A stretch of DNA of 44,420 bases from a virus. Position numbers and translations under genes: made by a program. The notes beneath the pieces are model-generated. The model was not told the DNA's origin, ran no database searches, and worked only from the letters and a program-made list of their open reading frames with translations. The DNA is taken from positions 1 to 44,420 of the IMG/VR virus record IMGVR_UViG_3300035670_000416, one strand, 5' to 3'. Below, one piece after another: positions 16,157 to 23,120 of this stretch; the stretch's first letter is position 1, and each line of letters starts with the position of its first letter.

Positions 16157-16185
16157 TTGACATTAGATGCGCTTGTGTGTATTCT
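16157..16185 (+). promoter_or_regulatory. Sigma70-like promoter
   Basis: TTGACA (16157-16162), a 17-bp spacer ending in GTG, and TATTCT (16180-16185). It drives the three small genes from 16215 to 16825 as a separate operon bounded by terminators on both sides. Confidence 0.8.
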
Positions 16186-16214
16186 TATCTCAACAAACAA
16201 ACAGGGGGAGAATT

Positions 16215-16406
16215 ATGAACTTAAAAACTTTTCGAGTACATTACACTAAACATCAACTGAATCTGGATGGTAGTAAAGTCTACACCACTTCCGGTGTACA
16301 TGAAATTGGCGCTATTGATATGTTAAATGCTGCAATGACTTTCGGGCAACAGTTCAGTGATTATCTAAATTATGAGATTTACATTAAATATATTGAACAA
16401 GTTTAA
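16215..16406 (+). CDS. Hypothetical small protein
   Basis: The ATG at 16215 follows GGGGGAGAATT, downstream of the promoter; the in-frame codon at 16167 lies inside the promoter spacer. This gives 63 residues with no recognised family. It is the first gene of a self-contained three-gene operon at the end of the plus-strand arm. Confidence 0.5.
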   Translation: MNLKTFRVHYTKHQLNLDGSKVYTTSGVHEIGAIDMLNAAMTFGQQFSDYLNYEIYIKYIEQV

Positions 16407-16419
16407 GGAGAACTTCAGC

Positions 16420-16635
16420 ATGACTAAACAACAAATTCTAGCACAAGCTTGGGACTTATACCACGAACATAGTCAGCTTATTACATTAGGTGCTTGTATT
16501 CGTACTGTGTGCAGTCAGATGGCTACAAAAGAACATAAATGTTTAAGCACTCTTGACGGTAATCCAGCTTTGTGTTATTTTAATGAACATTATGATGATA
16601 AGTTTGAACAACAATATTTATTGGAGGGAATTTAA
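16420..16635 (+). CDS. Hypothetical small Cys-containing protein
   Basis: The ATG at 16420 follows AAGGAGAACTTCAGC; the longer frame from 16372 overlaps the previous gene and lacks a site. The 71-residue protein contains four cysteines (GACIRTVCSQ, HKCLS, ALCYF). No family recognised. Confidence 0.5.
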   Translation: MTKQQILAQAWDLYHEHSQLITLGACIRTVCSQMATKEHKCLSTLDGNPALCYFNEHYDDKFEQQYLLEGI

Positions 16636-16636
16636 T

Positions 16637-16825
16637 ATGTTTATCCCTATTGTAATCTTAGCTCTGATGTTATACACTGTACCATCTGAAGCATCACAGA
16701 AAGATGTTACTGTGAAAGGTAAACCTGTTAAGACCGTTGTAATGAAGGATAAAGCTGGAAGGAAGAAAGTGTGTCAGATTATTATTGACAAGAAGACTAA
16801 ACAAAAAGTTACTATTTGTAAATAA
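16637..16825 (+). CDS. Small exported protein
   Basis: The ATG at 16637 follows GGAGGGAATTTAAT. The first about 18 residues (MFIPIVILALMLYTVPSEAS) look like a signal peptide with a possible cleavage after SEA. The remaining about 43 residues are strongly basic (many Lys) with two cysteines (KKVCQIII and the C-terminal ICK). A small periplasmic or surface-acting protein is likely, for example in superinfection control or envelope modification, but nothing in the sequence decides this. Confidence 0.55.
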   Translation: MFIPIVILALMLYTVPSEASQKDVTVKGKPVKTVVMKDKAGRKKVCQIIIDKKTKQKVTICK

Positions 16826-16835
16826 CACAAAGGAA

Positions 16836-16858
16836 AAAGCCCGCTTATAGCGGGCTTT
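16836..16858. terminator. Bidirectional terminator between convergent gene arms
   Basis: AAAGCCCGC (16836-16844) and GCGGGCTTT (16850-16858) pair over a 5-nt loop. There is TGTTTT on the plus side and a T-rich run on the minus side, so it can stop transcription from both directions where the two arms meet. Confidence 0.88.
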
Positions 16859-16861
16859 GTT

Positions 16862-17092
16862 TTATCTATAGATTGTACGTAAGAACCCGTGTCTATAATA
16901 CTGAACTTGGTCGATGTCTTTCGACATCAAGTATTCAGTAAGTTCTCTCCAACATTTGATAGTGAATGTGCCAGAGAGTCCTTGGATGAATGCTGTTCTT
17001 CCGAAATATGAGATTGTTACCGCTGAGACAAAGAAGTGTTCATCACGACGTTCTTGTGTCCTATAAATCTCTACAATAACTTCTGCTGACAT
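16862..17092 (-). CDS. Hypothetical protein, last gene of minus-strand arm
   Basis: ATG at 17092 is chosen because CAGGAT lies at normal distance upstream; the in-frame TTG at 17116 has no good site. The 76-residue protein is not recognised. It follows a fibre-adaptor-like gene and ends at the bidirectional terminator. Confidence 0.5.
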   Translation of the reverse strand: MSAEVIVEIYRTQERRDEHFFVSAVTISYFGRTAFIQGLSGTFTIKCWRELTEYLMSKDIDQVQYYRHGFLRTIYR

Positions 17093-17109
17093 AACAATAT
17101 CCTGTTGGG

Positions 17110-17418
17110 TTAACAACCGTTGTTAATTCTAAACTGAATATCTTCTTCCAGAATACGTCCAGCTACAGTTGTATATTGTAATGTCAGTGTCTCCGTAGTA
17201 CCTACAGAGCCACCTTGTACCCACAATACAACAGCCCTACCTGCTGGATACTCATTACCATCAGAGTCAGTCACTACGTTTGTATTGGTAGCACAACTAA
17301 CAACTGTTATAGTGCTACCAACAGATTGAGTGTATGTTACAGCAGAGATATTATCTTCTACAGCACGAATGAATACGTAGTCTAACTTTTCACTCGCGTC
17401 TTTCGTAATGTAGATCAT
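17110..17418 (-). CDS. Fibre/tail adaptor-like structural protein
   Basis: The 102-residue protein has an all-beta pattern. Its C-terminal half, AVVLWVQGGSVGTTETLTLQ followed by TTVAGRILEEDIQFRI, resembles the Ig-like repeat (WLsGGtaGttYtvt, then ttsaGRtdE) of phage fibre-tail adaptor proteins. A virion surface role near the tail fibres is inferred from this and the neighbouring fibre-like genes. The start follows GGAAC. Confidence 0.45.
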   Translation of the reverse strand: MIYITKDASEKLDYVFIRAVEDNISAVTYTQSVGSTITVVSCATNTNVVTDSDGNEYPAGRAVVLWVQGGSVGTTETLTLQYTTVAGRILEEDIQFRINNGC

Positions 17419-17430
17419 TATAAAAGTTCC

Positions 17431-17458
17431 TTGACAAATTTAAATTTTAAGATAGAAT
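17431..17458 (+). promoter_or_regulatory. Promoter for plus-strand homing endonuclease
   Basis: TTGACA (17431-17436), a 16-bp AT-rich spacer and TAGAAT (17453-17458). It points against the surrounding virion genes and towards the endonuclease gene at 17490, so this mobile gene carries its own promoter. Confidence 0.75.
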
Positions 17459-17489
17459 ACATGTTTAATCACAATAAAGGTAATCATTT

Positions 17490-18065
17490 ATGAAAAAGTT
17501 GGTTTTTGGTGCTGGAATTAACGATGCTCTATATCACACTCAAGGGGTCGTGAACGGAGTAAAGGTAACTTGCCCGTTTTACGCTAAGTGGTATGAAATG
17601 ATCAGGCGTTGTTATTCTGAAAGATACCAAGCCAAACAGCCTAGTTATATTACAGCTTCTGTATGTGACGACTGGCTACTATTTTCCAATTTCAGGGTTT
17701 GGATGGAAACTCAAGACTGGGAAGGTAAACAATTAGACAAGGATTTGCTTGTAGAGGGTAACAGAGTATATTCACCAGAAACCTGTTGTTTTATTTCTCA
17801 AAAACTTAACTGTTTCATAAAAGATACTTACCACAACCTAGAAGGGCGTTACAGAGGAGTCACTTTCCATCAGAGGATATGTAAGTACCATGCTCAGTGT
17901 AGTAACCCCTTCACCGGTAAACGTGGTAGTTGCGGATATTTCGATGATCCTTTTCTGGCACATCTGGCTTGGAAGGAGAGGAAACAACAACATGCAAGAG
18001 AATTAGCAGAGTTAGAAACTGATGAAAGGATTATCCAAGCTCTGCTAACTAAGTTCGATAATTAA
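17490..18065 (+). CDS. Homing endonuclease-like protein (degenerate HNH with AP2), antisense to neighbours
   Basis: The layout parallels the endonuclease at 15460: FYAKWYEMIRRCYSERYQ, then VCDDWLLFSNFRVWMETQDW, then LDKDLLVEGNRVYSPETCCFIS in the place of the HNH core, and a C-terminal AP2-like LEGRYRGVTFHQ segment. The canonical catalytic histidine pair is not evident, so activity may be altered or lost. It has its own promoter and runs opposite to all nearby genes. Its stop overlaps the stop of the minus-strand gene at 18062 by 4 bp, so insertion was precise and non-disruptive. ATG follows AAAGGTAATCATTT. Confidence 0.7.
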   Translation: MKKLVFGAGINDALYHTQGVVNGVKVTCPFYAKWYEMIRRCYSERYQAKQPSYITASVCDDWLLFSNFRVWMETQDWEGKQLDKDLLVEGNRVYSPETCCFISQKLNCFIKDTYHNLEGRYRGVTFHQRICKYHAQCSNPFTGKRGSCGYFDDPFLAHLAWKERKQQHARELAELETDERIIQALLTKFDN

Positions 18066-18508
18066 ATATCGAATAAACCCGAAGTGGTATTCACTTGGAA
18101 TGTAGAGTTAGTAGAACTAACGGTAGCTGAGGTGTTGGTATCATTCAAGTCACCATAGCCGATGTATTGGTCAGTACCAGTCAATGAACCACCAGCACGT
18201 TTGAAGAAAGCTACGTACTTGGCAGTGAGCGATACGTTAGTACCGAAACTAATGTCAGCACAATCCCACAGAATCTTACCTGCTGACAATACTGAAGTCT
18301 TACCTGTCAGGACAACAGGAGCATAACCAGCATCAGCAATGACGTTAGCTGATACATCAGAATATTGCGTATGTGCTAAAGAAGGGGTGTAACCAGCGCC
18401 GAGCAATACAGCAACAATTGTGTCTGAAGCCCAGTTGATTTGGTTAGCGTTATCTGTCAACAGAGCTTCTTTACCTGTGTTGACTAAAGTGAAATTGCCT
18501 ACGGCCAT
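18062..18508 (-). CDS. Probable virion structural protein
   Basis: This 148-residue, beta-rich protein low in charged residues (NFTLVNTGKEALLTDNANQI, then TIVAVLLGAGYTPSLAHTQY) resembles a family of small phage structural proteins found next to tail fibres. The ATG follows AAGGAATTAAC. It lies behind the repeat-containing tail protein and is probably co-transcribed with it. Confidence 0.5.
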   Translation of the reverse strand: MAVGNFTLVNTGKEALLTDNANQINWASDTIVAVLLGAGYTPSLAHTQYSDVSANVIADAGYAPVVLTGKTSVLSAGKILWDCADISFGTNVSLTAKYVAFFKRAGGSLTGTDQYIGYGDLNDTNTSATVSSTNSTFQVNTTSGLFDI

Positions 18509-18517
18509 GTTAATTCC

Positions 18518-20002
18518 TTAATTGTTCATTACATAAATGTTGGTTGTTTGTTTGAACACGTATGTTCTGTTATTTTTATCTGTAAAAGTGAATACTCGCT
18601 CAACCGGAACTACAGGATATATGGTATCACCCATACTAAGCTGCTTAGAAACGATTTGCAACGCTTGTTTCTGCAGAGTTAATACAGTACCAGCTACGTT
18701 ACTTAAAGTCTTTCCAGATAAGTTGTAGCTCGTTTTAGCGAGTGTCCCACTAAATGCTTGAGAGGTTCCTGTTATAATTCCTAGCTGCTTAGGTGTAAGA
18801 ATCAGAGAAGATTTATTTAAGGTAACTTCTAGAGGTACTGCTGTCCCAGCTAACACCCCAAGCTGTTTAGGTGATACATTCAGAGCGGTTTTGTTAAGCT
18901 CACCTAAAAACGATACAGAAGTTCCTGTAACAAGTTGCAATTGCTTACTCTGTATGGTAAGATGCTGTTCATTGATTGACAACAAGTGACCAATAGAAAT
19001 ACCTTCTTGTTTGCCTGTCAAGGTAAGCGACTGTTTCTGAACACCGGCATTCCAACCGGCACTAACAGTAAGTGGTTTAGGTAATAAACCTAGGCTCTGT
19101 TTTCCTGTGGAAATAGAAGCTCCAGCGTTTACAGATAAAGCTTTGCTTGATACGGTGTATGCGTTTTTACCAAGTAATCCGGTAAACGAGACATTTGCTC
19201 CAACCGTAACCGACAGTTGTTTCCGTGTAGTATCGTAGGCATTTTTAGATAGGGTGTTTACATAGCCTAAAGTTAGCGCTAATTGTTTCAAAGAAACCAC
19301 ATAATTAGACTTAACAATGTCACTCTGCCAACCCGCAGAAACAGCCAATGCTTTTGCTGTAGATGTTAAACTTGTTTTACCTAATGTGCCTTCAAAAGCG
19401 ATGCCAGTGGAGTCGAATATCCAACAATCGGGCACCGTGAAATTAGTCAATGTGCCTTGATTATTACCACTGACTGTTGGCAGTGTTGAGCCAGTACCGC
19501 CTGATAGGTTGGCGTCCCACTTTTCAGAGTTGGCAAGCCCTGTTACTTCGATGAACTCGATATCACCTTGCAGGTATGTAGTTAGATTGCTGGAACCTCT
19601 CCCGAATTGATTTAGCGTGGCGAAAGCCGTGTTAGTTGAAAAGGTGCCGCTGCTAACAGTTGTGCTAGTTAAATTGTCGAAAATATCCCAAGTGCCATCC
19701 GCGTTATGCGTCAGTGTAAAATCAAAGGGAACGCCTGACACAATTTGGCCATTCGCGCCACCATATCGAAGCGTTGACCCTGTATAAATCATTACCCTGC
19801 CGGCATTATTTATTACAAGGCCACTAATATTGGTATTGGCGTTAGTCCCTATAAACGCTGCAAGTCCTGAAGCTGGCCTTGTAACGCCAGCAGGGCCTGA
19901 CTTTACCCGCATTGTATATAGCGACGTTCCGGCATTGCCGGTCATGCCGCTGGCAATGCTCACAATGTCGTTTACACCATCAAATCTTAAAGTGTATGGC
20001 AT
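18518..20002 (-). CDS. Tail fibre-like protein: LamG-like domain plus tandem repeats
   Basis: Residues about 1-195 (MPYTLRFDGVNDIV, FDFTLTHNADGTWDIF, QGDIEFIEVTG) look like a concanavalin/laminin-G fold, common in phage carbohydrate-binding fibres. Residues about 203-460 are about 11 degenerate repeats of 22-26 residues with the pattern LxK..L....KqLxv.aG. A short beta-rich tail (VFTFTDKNNRTYVFKQ) closes the 494-residue protein. A repetitive beta stalk carrying a binding domain is a reasonable inference. It lies downstream of the lysis genes rather than in the main tail block, so it may be an accessory receptor-binding or surface protein. Confidence 0.6.
   Translation of the reverse strand: MPYTLRFDGVNDIVSIASGMTGNAGTSLYTMRVKSGPAGVTRPASGLAAFIGTNANTNISGLVINNAGRVMIYTGSTLRYGGANGQIVSGVPFDFTLTHNADGTWDIFDNLTSTTVSSGTFSTNTAFATLNQFGRGSSNLTTYLQGDIEFIEVTGLANSEKWDANLSGGTGSTLPTVSGNNQGTLTNFTVPDCWIFDSTGIAFEGTLGKTSLTSTAKALAVSAGWQSDIVKSNYVVSLKQLALTLGYVNTLSKNAYDTTRKQLSVTVGANVSFTGLLGKNAYTVSSKALSVNAGASISTGKQSLGLLPKPLTVSAGWNAGVQKQSLTLTGKQEGISIGHLLSINEQHLTIQSKQLQLVTGTSVSFLGELNKTALNVSPKQLGVLAGTAVPLEVTLNKSSLILTPKQLGIITGTSQAFSGTLAKTSYNLSGKTLSNVAGTVLTLQKQALQIVSKQLSMGDTIYPVVPVERVFTFTDKNNRTYVFKQTTNIYVMNN
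18623..19396 (-). repeat. About 11 degenerate tandem repeats within the tail protein
   Basis: Repeats are visible at protein level: GTLGKTSLTSTAKALAVSAG, TLSKNAYDTTRKQLSVTVGA, GLLGKNAYTVSSKALSVNAG, GELNKTALNVSPKQLGVLAG, TLNKSSLILTPKQLGIITG, GTLAKTSYNLSGKTLSNVAG and four or five more diverged copies. Each has a Lys near position 4, a central Lys, and a Gly at the end. DNA identity between copies is modest, so they are old. Confidence 0.75.
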
Positions 20003-20003
20003 G

Positions 20004-20693
20004 TCACACCGCCTGAGCGGTAGCGCTCATGTTAAATGTTTCGTTCTTCATTCTCATTTCAACATAAGGTAAGTACGACCCTTGCCATTGGCAATGATAC
20101 AACCCTACATCTTTTACGTTGTAGATATGATTTACACGTTGCCAGTTAGTCCATAATACGCCATCATAAGATTCTCTTACTTCTATACGTACTGAAGATT
20201 CGGTAGGTAGTGGTTGTGTTACATTAACTAACACCGTCCTACCTTTACCTGCAATCGGAGTATATGATCCATCAGAAAGTAATTCAGGATTGCGAATTTT
20301 AATCACATCAATTAGCGTTACATCAGGGAACGTGTAATACTCTTTTGTGGCAAGCTGAATAATAAAGTCATACTCGGCTTGAGTACAAATATTATTAGCT
20401 TTACCTTGATCTAACATATATTTAATTTCAGGTAGAGAAACATTGATCGAATACGATGGTGAAGAAAGATATTCCGGTCTCAAAGCCTCAACCCAAGCAG
20501 CTTTAAGTGTTGGTATCAGACAAGCGTTAATTCTATCACGTAATCCACGAGCAAGCATTGAAACTAAGTGTAAAGTTTCACCATAGGCAATTTTGGTAAG
20601 TTGTGTGTATTTTTTATTCTTTACAATCTCAAATACTTGCTCATTAGTGAGACCATTATAATCTGACTTAGAAAGTTCTTCAGTTAACGTCAT
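20004..20693 (-). CDS. Probable structural protein of unknown type
   Basis: This 229-residue protein has a helical N-terminal half (LTEELSKSDYNGLTNEQVFE and on) and a beta-rich C-terminal half containing VRIEVRESYDGVLWTNWQRV and YLPYVEMRMKNETFN, suggestive of a fibre or carbohydrate-binding fold. It begins in a TAATG overlap with the holin stop and ends 1 bp before the repeat tail protein. No family recognised. Confidence 0.45.
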   Translation of the reverse strand: MTLTEELSKSDYNGLTNEQVFEIVKNKKYTQLTKIAYGETLHLVSMLARGLRDRINACLIPTLKAAWVEALRPEYLSSPSYSINVSLPEIKYMLDQGKANNICTQAEYDFIIQLATKEYYTFPDVTLIDVIKIRNPELLSDGSYTPIAGKGRTVLVNVTQPLPTESSVRIEVRESYDGVLWTNWQRVNHIYNVKDVGLYHCQWQGSYLPYVEMRMKNETFNMSATAQAV

Positions 20694-20908
20694 TACTTGT
20701 CCTCAATAGAATCTGTTGTTATCATCCTTAACCAAGCTCCAATCGTCGCAATCACAACAAATACAATCCCATAATGCTCTCCAAGAACGTCATAAAATAA
20801 GTGTAAGTTGTATTCCAAGATACCCATGAAGGCTAAAAGCATGTTGAATAAAATCGTCTTACTCTTTTTAAGCTTAGTAAGGAAGCTTTTAGTGAATATT
20901 TTTCCCAT
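20693..20908 (-). CDS. Putative holin
   Basis: The 71-residue protein has a basic N-terminus (KIFTKSFLTKLKKSKT) and two hydrophobic segments (about 18-32 ILFNMLLAFMGIL; about 45-62 YGIVFVVIATIGAWLRM). It ends in TTDSIEDK, a pattern like small class II phage holins of the DUF7940 type, which end in a similar ..lRmiTt.. stretch. Holins form the membrane lesion that releases endolysin. It lies directly downstream of the lysozyme gene in the same transcript, which supports the call. ATG follows AGGAACATTCCT. Confidence 0.6.
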   Translation of the reverse strand: MGKIFTKSFLTKLKKSKTILFNMLLAFMGILEYNLHLFYDVLGEHYGIVFVVIATIGAWLRMITTDSIEDK

Positions 20909-21034
20909 AGGAATGTTCCTATTTCAAATAGCGGATATAACGCTCTAGGAAGCGCTACAATGAATTATCTTGTAGAGGGAATATGAATGTATAGGCAGGT
21001 TATTAAGATGGCTTAGGATGCGTTATAGAGCGTT

Positions 21035-21505
21035 TTACGGAATCTCTCCGTTAGTGAGATAATAGCGAATTACATCACCACGTTCCATTTGTTCGGCATG
21101 ACGCTTAGCACGATTAGGGGTTTGCCTAGCCCACTTACTATTTAACATCTCTTTAGCCGCCAAGCTGAAGTCTCCATTACTCAGAGCCATCCACATCTTT
21201 TGAAATTGTGATACGCCAGATAAACCAAGCTGATATGCCATAGAAATAAGAATTGCTTGTCTGGCTTGATTGCATTTAGACCAAGCACTTGGATAACGTG
21301 ACATAAGGGCGTAGGATAGCTCACGGATCTTTTCTTTGACGAAGATAATTTCTTTTTCTTTTGTTGTAACTTCGTTTGTTAAAGGACCACCCTTCTTACC
21401 GATAGCTCTACCATAGCCGATGGTAGGGACGCCTTCAGTACATCGGTAAACGTGTTGGTGAAACCCTTCTTCGATAGTAATTACATTCTCTGCTGTCTTA
21501 GACAT
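21035..21505 (-). CDS. Endolysin, T4-type lysozyme (GH24)
   Basis: The 156-residue protein contains the GH24 catalytic core EEGFHQHVYRCTEGVPTIGYG. Glu13, Cys22 and Thr28 have the same spacing as T4 lysozyme E11, D20 and T26, so the triad is E-C-T. Downstream motifs ILISMAYQLG and SKWARQTPNRAKRHAEQM are typical. It cuts the N-acetylmuramic acid-N-acetylglucosamine bond of peptidoglycan. ATG at 21505 follows GTGGAAATTACC; an upstream in-frame GTG adds four residues. It overlaps the membrane protein upstream, and no signal peptide is seen, so holin-dependent export is expected. Confidence 0.9.
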   Translation of the reverse strand: MSKTAENVITIEEGFHQHVYRCTEGVPTIGYGRAIGKKGGPLTNEVTTKEKEIIFVKEKIRELSYALMSRYPSAWSKCNQARQAILISMAYQLGLSGVSQFQKMWMALSNGDFSLAAKEMLNSKWARQTPNRAKRHAEQMERGDVIRYYLTNGEIP

Positions 21506-21873
21506 GGTAATTTCCACTCACTTTTGTATGTGAGAGCAAGTAAATATAATTGCATCATCACGATTTGTATTGTTGGGATATAATGATATATTGGAGATTT
21601 GTATTCATGAAAGAATTCAAAAAGAAAAACAGAAGAATACATCAAACAAATAATACCCGCCCACCTAAAATCTGTACGATTAAATTTAAAACAAACAATA
21701 GCCAGTAATACATTCAGTACAATATGTCTAAAATAATAAAACTGGCTACCGGATAACCAAAACAAATATTCAGAGAAGAACATGCAACCACTAATCAGCA
21801 TCATTAGCTTAACATCATCGTCTTTAGTCAACAAAAAGATGACGCAAATAAACAATAAAGTAATTAGTGACAT
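21481..21873 (-). CDS. Polytopic membrane protein of the lysis cassette
   Basis: The 130-residue protein has about four hydrophobic segments (MSLITLLFICVIFLL, LMMLISGCMFFSEYLFWL, IVLNVLLAIVCF, and WAGIICLMYSSVFLFEFF with IVMMQLYLLALT). It is the first gene after a strong minus-strand promoter and overlaps the lysozyme start by about 25 bp. A holin, antiholin or inhibitor role is possible, as is an unrelated inner membrane role. The start has GGAG seven bases upstream. Confidence 0.6.
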   Translation of the reverse strand: MSLITLLFICVIFLLTKDDDVKLMMLISGCMFFSEYLFWLSGSQFYYFRHIVLNVLLAIVCFKFNRTDFRWAGIICLMYSSVFLFEFFHEYKSPIYHYIPTIQIVMMQLYLLALTYKSEWKLPCLRQQRM

Positions 21874-21882
21874 ACTATCTCC

Positions 21883-21939
21883 TTAAGTTTCTTGTTTTGG
21901 TGGATCTTCTTTTTCTGGCGGTTCTTCTTCACCGGGCAT
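21883..21939 (-). other. Possible 18-codon leader peptide
   Basis: Between the lysis promoter and the membrane protein lies an open frame ATG to TAA encoding MPGEEEPPEKEDPPKQET. Its ATG sits about 13 nt from the expected transcription start and has no Shine-Dalgarno, so translation is uncertain. The Glu/Pro-rich composition is unusual. Confidence 0.25.
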
Positions 21940-21958
21940 AAAACAATATTTATCTTTG

Positions 21959-21987
21959 AGTATACACACTTCCTTTTTCGTTGTCAA
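21959..21987 (-). promoter_or_regulatory. Lysis cassette promoter
   Basis: On the minus strand TTGACA (21982-21987), a 17-bp spacer ending in GTGTG and TATACT (21959-21964). It starts 5 bp behind the stop of the coiled-coil membrane protein and drives the membrane protein, lysozyme and holin genes. Confidence 0.85.
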
Positions 21988-21991
21988 CAAA

Positions 21992-22291
21992 TTATTTAGA
22001 TTGAGTTCTTTCTTTCTGTAGAGCTGTCTGTACCGCCATCTCTTTTTGGATCTCTAAGACGGCGGCAAGAACGTGTTTTAAGTCTACTTTCAACTCCTTC
22101 TGTTCAGCTCTAATTGGTTCAATAATTTCTTGTACCATTTTCTTAGCCTCCTCAGAAGTAATAAACTCTTTGTGAGCTGTCTCTAGATCTTTAATCTTGC
22201 TATCTTGTTTGTTCCAGATGTAGCCAACTAAAGCAACAGCTCCATACCACCCCCACTGTCCAAACTTCACCATAAATACTTCAAAACTCAC
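21992..22291 (-). CDS. Membrane-anchored coiled-coil protein
   Basis: An N-terminal hydrophobic segment (about 10-26, WGWYGAVALVGYIW) is followed by a long charged helix (about 28-95) with coiled-coil character. The single anchor plus periplasmic or cytoplasmic coil resembles i-spanins or small holin-like proteins, but there is no partner lipoprotein nearby. It overlaps the NlpC/P60-like gene by 11 bp. A lysis role is a guess from position. Confidence 0.45.
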   Translation of the reverse strand: MSFEVFMVKFGQWGWYGAVALVGYIWNKQDSKIKDLETAHKEFITSEEAKKMVQEIIEPIRAEQKELKVDLKHVLAAVLEIQKEMAVQTALQKERTQSK

Positions 22292-22730
22292 CCTTAGCTC
22301 CTTTAATTACTGTTTTACCGAGATATAACCAAATCCCTTCTGGGGTGGCTTTGTAACATTTATCTAATCTGATACCCAAACATTCTGCAATGTATTCCGC
22401 ACACTGATAACGCTTATCTACTGAAAGATTGAGTCGGAAAGCTAAACCAAAAACACCAAAGTAGTCATATCCACAACCAAGCAATGATTTAGCTGTTGTG
22501 TACACTCTATCAGCATCAACAACAGTTACTTCGATAATTTCCCAATCACTTCTGTAACGCTTTTTGAATTCAGCAATAGGGGTTTTAACAACCCCTTTGA
22601 ACGCAGCAGACTCATACACATAATCGCCAGCAACTAATCCAATGTGACTCCAGCGACTGTCAGTAACTGCTTTGATTGCATAACTGAATGGGTTCTTTCC
22701 TTTACCGACAATCAATCTAACAGTTTGCAT
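22281..22730 (-). CDS. NlpC/P60-like (YiiX/permuted papain-fold) cysteine hydrolase
   Basis: The 149-residue protein has His29 in SRWSHIGLVAGDYVYES and Cys110 in RYQCAEYIAECLGI, in the order His then Cys that marks the permuted NlpC/P60 (YiiX-like) family. GCGYDYFGVFGLAF is another hallmark segment. Members cleave peptide or ester bonds in the cell wall or on membranes. In phages they can be tail-associated. Here it sits between tail fibre genes and lysis genes, so it may help with entry or with lysis. ATG follows AAGGATAAAAT. Confidence 0.7.
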   Translation of the reverse strand: MQTVRLIVGKGKNPFSYAIKAVTDSRWSHIGLVAGDYVYESAAFKGVVKTPIAEFKKRYRSDWEIIEVTVVDADRVYTTAKSLLGCGYDYFGVFGLAFRLNLSVDKRYQCAEYIAECLGIRLDKCYKATPEGIWLYLGKTVIKGAKGEF

Positions 22731-22733
22731 ATT

Positions 22734-23120
22734 TTATCCTTGATGAAACACTTCAAACGTATCAGGACGAAAAGCCAGCTTGTAGCGAACATGCCAGTAC
22801 AGCTTGCCGATAACATCTGTTGGAATTTCTGGTAGAGTGCCGCCTGTCATTTTCTTTAATGTTGGTGCTGCTTCTTTACCGAAGGCATCAAACATTGCTT
22901 TAAAGTCACCTTTGTATTTTTCAACAATCAAGCGTTGTGCATCAGACCAAACGTAAACTAACTCCCAGTCTTGATAAGTTTCTGTAGCTCCGCCTGCCGA
23001 CTTTTGCTTGGTCATGTAGATATGCCATTCGTCATCTGTATCTGCGTTGATACCGACGGCGCATTTAAAGCCGCCACTTATAAAGTTAAAGTCTGCACCA
23101 TCTGGTTTATAGCCTTTCAT
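22734..23120 (-). CDS. Hypothetical protein, tail region
   Basis: This 128-residue protein begins MKGYKPDGADFNFISGGFKC and contains several Trp residues (DEWHIYMTKQKS, DWELVYVWSD). No family recognised. It begins in a 4-bp overlap with the gene before it (23117-23120) and is likely a tail or fibre accessory protein by position. Confidence 0.45.
   Translation of the reverse strand: MKGYKPDGADFNFISGGFKCAVGINADTDDEWHIYMTKQKSAGGATETYQDWELVYVWSDAQRLIVEKYKGDFKAMFDAFGKEAAPTLKKMTGGTLPEIPTDVIGKLYWHVRYKLAFRPDTFEVFHQG

Noticed and set aside
20939-21034. Inverted repeat AACGCTCTA ... TAGAGCGTT between lysozyme and holin genes
   Set aside because: Nine-base arms with a 78-bp interval, no promoter boxes of quality and no T-run; possibly an mRNA fold, but not enough to call an element.
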